Positions 60,595-64,000 of a stretch of DNA of 64,000 bases are shown here, in pieces; the first letter of the stretch is position 1; every line of letters begins with the position of its first letter. A program made the translations under genes and the position numbers. The DNA is from JAEUIE01 sp046350055 (GTDB lineage: Bacteria; Planctomycetota; Planctomycetia; Gemmatales; HRBIN36). The notes below the pieces were generated by a model, which was given only the letters and a program-made list of their open reading frames with translations, was not told the DNA's origin and made no database searches. The stretch spans positions 4,774,001-4,838,000 of the forward strand of contig JAXMBC010000001.1 in the NCBI GenBank assembly GCA_046350055.1, read 5' to 3'.

Positions 60595-63297
60595 CTAGAA
60601 CTCGAGACACAACTGTAAAAATTCATAACAGCCGAGTCGCAACGCTACAGCAGATTCCCCGGTTCTGATGCTGATCATCTGCTTCTGATTCCCCCAGCTA
60701 TCCACGATATACGCTGCCTGTGGGGTTGCGGGACATTGCAGGAGAGCCTCCGTGGCATAGCCAAACGTTTCAAGCAACCTCATCGTTACTTTTCGCGGCA
60801 CTGACGTGGATAGATGCATATCCATCAGCATGACACTAGGAGCATCCAGATGGAAAAGCCAGGATGTGGCCCCTGCCGCCGGTGGACCAGAACATGAAGT
60901 AGCTATTGCTGGTGTCAGCCAATCCTGTTCAGTCAGATGTGGTAAATCGTCATCTACAGAGAGTGCAAAGTGAAATTCTTCAGATGTCTCTCCTTCAACC
61001 AGCAGCAGGCTATCCAGCATGCGCGAGCTATGTCGCTGCCAGAAGGGTAAACCACCGGAAAAGATGGCCACTCGGCCATGCGCGGATTCAATCTCGATGA
61101 ATCCCGGAGTCTCTGGTCGTGTCTGCTGCACTGGCATTTTGGTGTGATGGATACTCTTGCTGAGCCGAGCTTGTGGATCTCGCCAGGCCCAGCGGCTGGC
61201 AAAGTAGGCATGCCAGGGATAACCCGTTACCAGTTGTTTCGGCTCCAGTTTGATCTTCACTTCTACATACTTTTGCGCAGCACCTAGAACAAATGATTGC
61301 CTGAAGTTTGCTAATGCATTGCCATGCGCATCTCGAAGTTCCCCGGTTGATTCAATTTCCCCAAGGGCATGCCCATTCCGGACAATTCTTGTCGATGTGG
61401 CATGCATCGTCGATCCTGGAGCAAACACGAGTTGCTGGCCCAAACGTGGAACTTCCCTGACGGTATCACGCACTGAACGCAACCCCCCGTTACTCGGGTC
61501 CACTTCCACGATGAGATGTCCATTCTGGAGAATGTTCTCCTTTGCAATGACAGCCTTTGGCATCCTCACTTTTGCGCCCTTCTCCACCTGATGCGGCAGC
61601 CAGGCAAAGCCCAGAGGCGGGAGTTCCACTATGGCATCAATGCCTGCTTCAGCCTTCTGACTGGCTGTAGCAGGAGCAGGCATCAAGGTACTTGCTTCAG
61701 GCAGGTGCACATGGACCTGTCGCGTAAAACTGCACGGATTGAGCAGAAGATAGCCGGATTGCTTTCCATCTTGTGGCGACAATCGCTGACGCCATTGTGC
61801 CAAAAGCTGTTCCAACGAAAGATCTGACGACTCTGTTGTTGAATCAGTTGGCGTAATGACTGCATGCAATGCCTGCAGTGTTCTTATCGACTCCCTAAGA
61901 CGACTGGTCTCTGCTACTGTCTTGAAGCGACTGATCGCATCGTGCTGTGCAGACTCATCTGCATGACCAGTAAGTTCCAGCAAATAGTCCGACTGGAAAT
62001 CGTCAGCACTGACCGGAGTGAATTGCTCGGTAGCAGGGATGTCCCTCACCGTCTGATCGAGACTTCCTAAATGACCAAAGACTGGCGCAAGTTGATGCAG
62101 TGCTGCCCAACATCGAAACCAGTATGGCTTCACCAGGGGCCCACGTAGTATTCCCAGATGGATCCAACCGACATACTCAGCAGTACCAGCCTCGTGTAGC
62201 AGGTGTGCCAGATGGAACGCTGTCTCAGACTGCTCCAGAGGTTCGGGTTTCCTCGTGCACGATTCCAGTAACTCACTGTCAGGCCCACGCCAGGCGATCA
62301 GACTATTCGAGGCATAAGGCCACACTGCACTATCGGCACTGAAGTGTAAAGATCGCTTGACACCATAGGAATGAAGCAACGTCGGTAGCGTGGGGCCAGC
62401 AGCATAGCTACGTCGACCAGCGTTTTCCGGCATGCGACTCGATAACTTTTGAGCCAACTTCAATCCTGCATGAACATTCTCCAACCAGTTGCTGAATGGC
62501 AGCATTGCATCAGGCTGTTCATGTTGATTGGCCACCCACCAGTCAATAGCTGCCTCCTTTATTCTGCTTTGCAATTGCTCAGCTACTGCTGGATGTGATT
62601 CAATCCATCGACTGATCCATTCGCCACTACTGATCAGCGTGATCGAGTGCCATTCGTTTAGCCAGTCAGCCAGCATACTCTGTTCAGGCGGGCCTGAGGG
62701 TGATAATGAAATAGCCTGATATAACTGCGAAGGCTGCATTACTTCGCGAGCACCCTGGAGCAGATGGGCAGCCTGCCCCAGCAGGCGACTGCGATCCTCC
62801 TCGCTATGTGTCGTGGCAGCCTCTTTTACTGCAGCATAAAAGCCATCTTTGTCGAGCGGATTGACATGGTCCTGTGCCTCAGCGTATGCCTCCAGCAGTA
62901 TGTAGCCCAGTCCAATTCCAGCGAAGGATAGAGAGGAATCCAACTGAAATTCATCTCGTGAACGACCCAGTGCCAAAGCAAGATGTTGCCAGGTTTCTTC
63001 CAGAGACGTGTTTGCTTCAACAACCAGGGAACCAGCCGCAATGTGCTCATCGTGCCACGATGGGGACTGATACTGGTATGCCGTCCTTGGCACGATGAAC
63101 AATGTTGGAGTTTGAGGAGATTCAAATTCTTCATGGGTTCCGATAACAGGAAGCCCCTGTGACTCGGCCAGAATCAATGGATGCCACAGGGCCAGGTAGC
63201 CATTCAACCAGGCATCAGCATCATCCTGATGTATGGTATGCCGGTACTTGCTCGAAGGTCGCTGGCTACTGAGCAGGACTAGTTGACGCGCTGACAT
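60595..63297 (-). CDS. GH38-like protein of unknown function (no HxDxxW motif seen)
   Basis: This is a 900-residue protein without signal peptide. The C-terminal ~330 residues resemble the beta-sandwich of family-38 alpha-mannosidases: a strand-rich stretch starting ENILQNGHLIVEVDPSNGGLRSVRD, then RIVRNGHALGEIESTGELRDAHG, and SFVLGAAQKYVEVKIKLEP. The N-terminal half has LNGYLALWHPLIL near residue 30, but the catalytic HxDxxW (zinc-binding) motif of GH38 is not visible. It may therefore be an inactive or highly divergent relative. A GAGGCAAG site precedes ATG 63297; the first 32 bases overlap the end of coaC. Confidence 0.6.
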   Translation of the reverse strand: MSARQLVLLSSQRPSSKYRHTIHQDDADAWLNGYLALWHPLILAESQGLPVIGTHEEFESPQTPTLFIVPRTAYQYQSPSWHDEHIAAGSLVVEANTSLEETWQHLALALGRSRDEFQLDSSLSFAGIGLGYILLEAYAEAQDHVNPLDKDGFYAAVKEAATTHSEEDRSRLLGQAAHLLQGAREVMQPSQLYQAISLSPSGPPEQSMLADWLNEWHSITLISSGEWISRWIESHPAVAEQLQSRIKEAAIDWWVANQHEQPDAMLPFSNWLENVHAGLKLAQKLSSRMPENAGRRSYAAGPTLPTLLHSYGVKRSLHFSADSAVWPYASNSLIAWRGPDSELLESCTRKPEPLEQSETAFHLAHLLHEAGTAEYVGWIHLGILRGPLVKPYWFRCWAALHQLAPVFGHLGSLDQTVRDIPATEQFTPVSADDFQSDYLLELTGHADESAQHDAISRFKTVAETSRLRESIRTLQALHAVITPTDSTTESSDLSLEQLLAQWRQRLSPQDGKQSGYLLLNPCSFTRQVHVHLPEASTLMPAPATASQKAEAGIDAIVELPPLGFAWLPHQVEKGAKVRMPKAVIAKENILQNGHLIVEVDPSNGGLRSVRDTVREVPRLGQQLVFAPGSTMHATSTRIVRNGHALGEIESTGELRDAHGNALANFRQSFVLGAAQKYVEVKIKLEPKQLVTGYPWHAYFASRWAWRDPQARLSKSIHHTKMPVQQTRPETPGFIEIESAHGRVAIFSGGLPFWQRHSSRMLDSLLLVEGETSEEFHFALSVDDDLPHLTEQDWLTPAIATSCSGPPAAGATSWLFHLDAPSVMLMDMHLSTSVPRKVTMRLLETFGYATEALLQCPATPQAAYIVDSWGNQKQMISIRTGESAVALRLGCYEFLQLCLEF

Positions 63298-63931
63298 AAA
63301 CTTGCCTCGACCATTGGTGCTGAACCGCTTCTACGATTTCGATTACTTCCGCCATGGCGCCTTGCCCGACATCCCCGCATGCAAGTTTCTTGGAGACTGG
63401 ACCTGCAATGCTGAACTGCGGCAAGCCAGCCAGGCGAATGCCATTCGCCACATCATCAGCGTTCTTCTTCTTTTTACTTTTGATTTTGTACTGCTTGGCT
63501 AGTCGTCGCAAGTGCTGCACGGTCAGCGGATGCCCCCACATCAGCGTGTTCATGGCTGGAGCAATGAGAACGGGCTTATTCAAGTCCCATGCTCGCCAGA
63601 CGCATGTCAGACAGTTGTCTGAAAGCCCGACAGCAAGCTTCGCCAGGGTATTGGCATCGAGTGGAGCAATAACAAGAAAATCCGCCCACCGACGCAACTC
63701 AATATGCAGTACATCTTCTGTTCGCTGCCATAGCTTTCCTCCCTCACGACCCGGCCATTCGTCACGATCTAGTAAGACTTTGGCAGGTACAGCATCGACC
63801 TTGAAGAAATATAGTGAGGCTTCCGTGGCTACCACTTTGATCTCATGCCCGGCGTTTTGCAAAGCATACACCAATTCCGGCGTTTTGATCGCAGCAACCG
63901 AACCGGTAACTCCCAGCAGAACCCTGGCCAT
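63266..63931 (-). CDS. coaC: Stand-alone phosphopantothenoylcysteine decarboxylase (HAL3-type)
   Basis: This flavoprotein decarboxylates phosphopantothenoylcysteine to phosphopantetheine in CoA synthesis. H76 in HIELRRWADFLVIAP is the active-site His; N128 lies in PAMNTLMW (the PxMNxxMW motif); C185 lies in the substrate-clamp segment ACGDVGQGAMAE. Most bacteria fuse CoaC to CoaB. Here the protein ends at 221 residues and lacks the synthetase (CoaB) domain, as in eukaryotic HAL3/PPCDC. CoaB must lie elsewhere, perhaps upstream of this window. Confidence 0.9.
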   Translation of the reverse strand: MARVLLGVTGSVAAIKTPELVYALQNAGHEIKVVATEASLYFFKVDAVPAKVLLDRDEWPGREGGKLWQRTEDVLHIELRRWADFLVIAPLDANTLAKLAVGLSDNCLTCVWRAWDLNKPVLIAPAMNTLMWGHPLTVQHLRRLAKQYKIKSKKKKNADDVANGIRLAGLPQFSIAGPVSKKLACGDVGQGAMAEVIEIVEAVQHQWSRQVYVSASTSPAQ

Positions 63932-63939
63932 AACGCTCC

Positions 63940-64000
63940 CTATTGCACCTGGAGACTCAGCTCTTCAGCTTTCGTTACCATCCGATCCAGCAGCGATAAC
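63940..64000 (-). CDS. 3' end of an unidentified gene (partial)
   Basis: Reading the minus strand from the window edge gives an open frame of about 19 codons ending in a TAG at 63940-63942 (last residues LSLQVQ). It is followed 8 bases later by coaC. It is too short to identify; the ordering relative to coaC suggests it is co-transcribed, and in other bacteria the coaBC neighbour is often rpoZ, but there is no sequence proof here. Confidence 0.4.
   Translation of the reverse strand, partial: LSLLDRMVTKAEELSLQVQ

Overview
The window reads as a dense, moderate-GC chromosomal segment from a planctomycete, most likely of the Gemmata-related group. The evidence is the combination of families that are typical of that phylum: a BBP7-type outer-membrane beta-barrel protein, a DUF1501 protein with a twin-arginine signal, a DUF1080 (3-keto-disaccharide hydrolase-like) protein, several very large proteins of unknown function, an FHA-GAF-PP2C phosphatase and a long Ser/Thr kinase. 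I see no insertion sequences, prophage genes, CRISPR array, tRNA or rRNA. Intergenic space is small, and many convergent gene pairs meet within a few bases.

Layout. 1-5.2 kb: the 3' end of secY, a pair of REP-like hairpins, rlmN, clpS, an FHA-GAF-PP2C phosphatase, and an ECF-type sigma factor overlapping its probable membrane anti-sigma factor. 5.2-11.4 kb: recG, pyrG, and divergent glycosyltransferases (family 2 and family 4). 11.4-18.2 kb: a ~1310-residue protein of unknown function with a clear promoter, a secreted HEAT-repeat protein, a DUF1844 protein, and the nadC-birA pair. 18.4-28.8 kb: a co-directional block with an ABC ATPase, an ABC-2 permease, a 650-residue membrane-anchored unknown protein, ispD, manA and two permeases that each contain two ABC-2 units. 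28.8-37.5 kb: a kinase-pseudokinase-PilZ protein, msrA, a frameshifted metallophosphoesterase and a 1370-residue TPR-like protein. 37.5-44.8 kb: a lone receiver protein, a methyltransferase-glycosyltransferase pair, an M16 peptidase, a small LTxxQ-type secreted protein, an SGNH hydrolase and a small lipoprotein whose ribosome-binding site lies in a hairpin. 44.8-52.2 kb: recQ, the BBP7 barrel protein, and a minus-strand run of trpD, a divergent nucleoside hydrolase and a zinc-ribbon membrane protein. 52.3-55 kb: lexA behind a palindrome-rich leader, a DinB-like protein and DUF1501. 55-64 kb: a long minus-strand run (partial gene, coaC, GH38-like protein, uvrC, DUF1080, menG/ubiE, corA, serA).

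The strongest candidates for undescribed biology are the kinase-pseudokinase-PilZ fusion, which keeps a complete c-di-GMP motif; the ABC block, with one ATPase gene for three permease genes plus an unknown anchored partner; the 1310-, 900- and 554-residue proteins of unknown function; and the translational hairpin at 44310. The window also has several family members with altered key positions: a nucleoside hydrolase with a changed metal site, a UvrC without its C-terminal region and a ClpS with a changed N-degron pocket.
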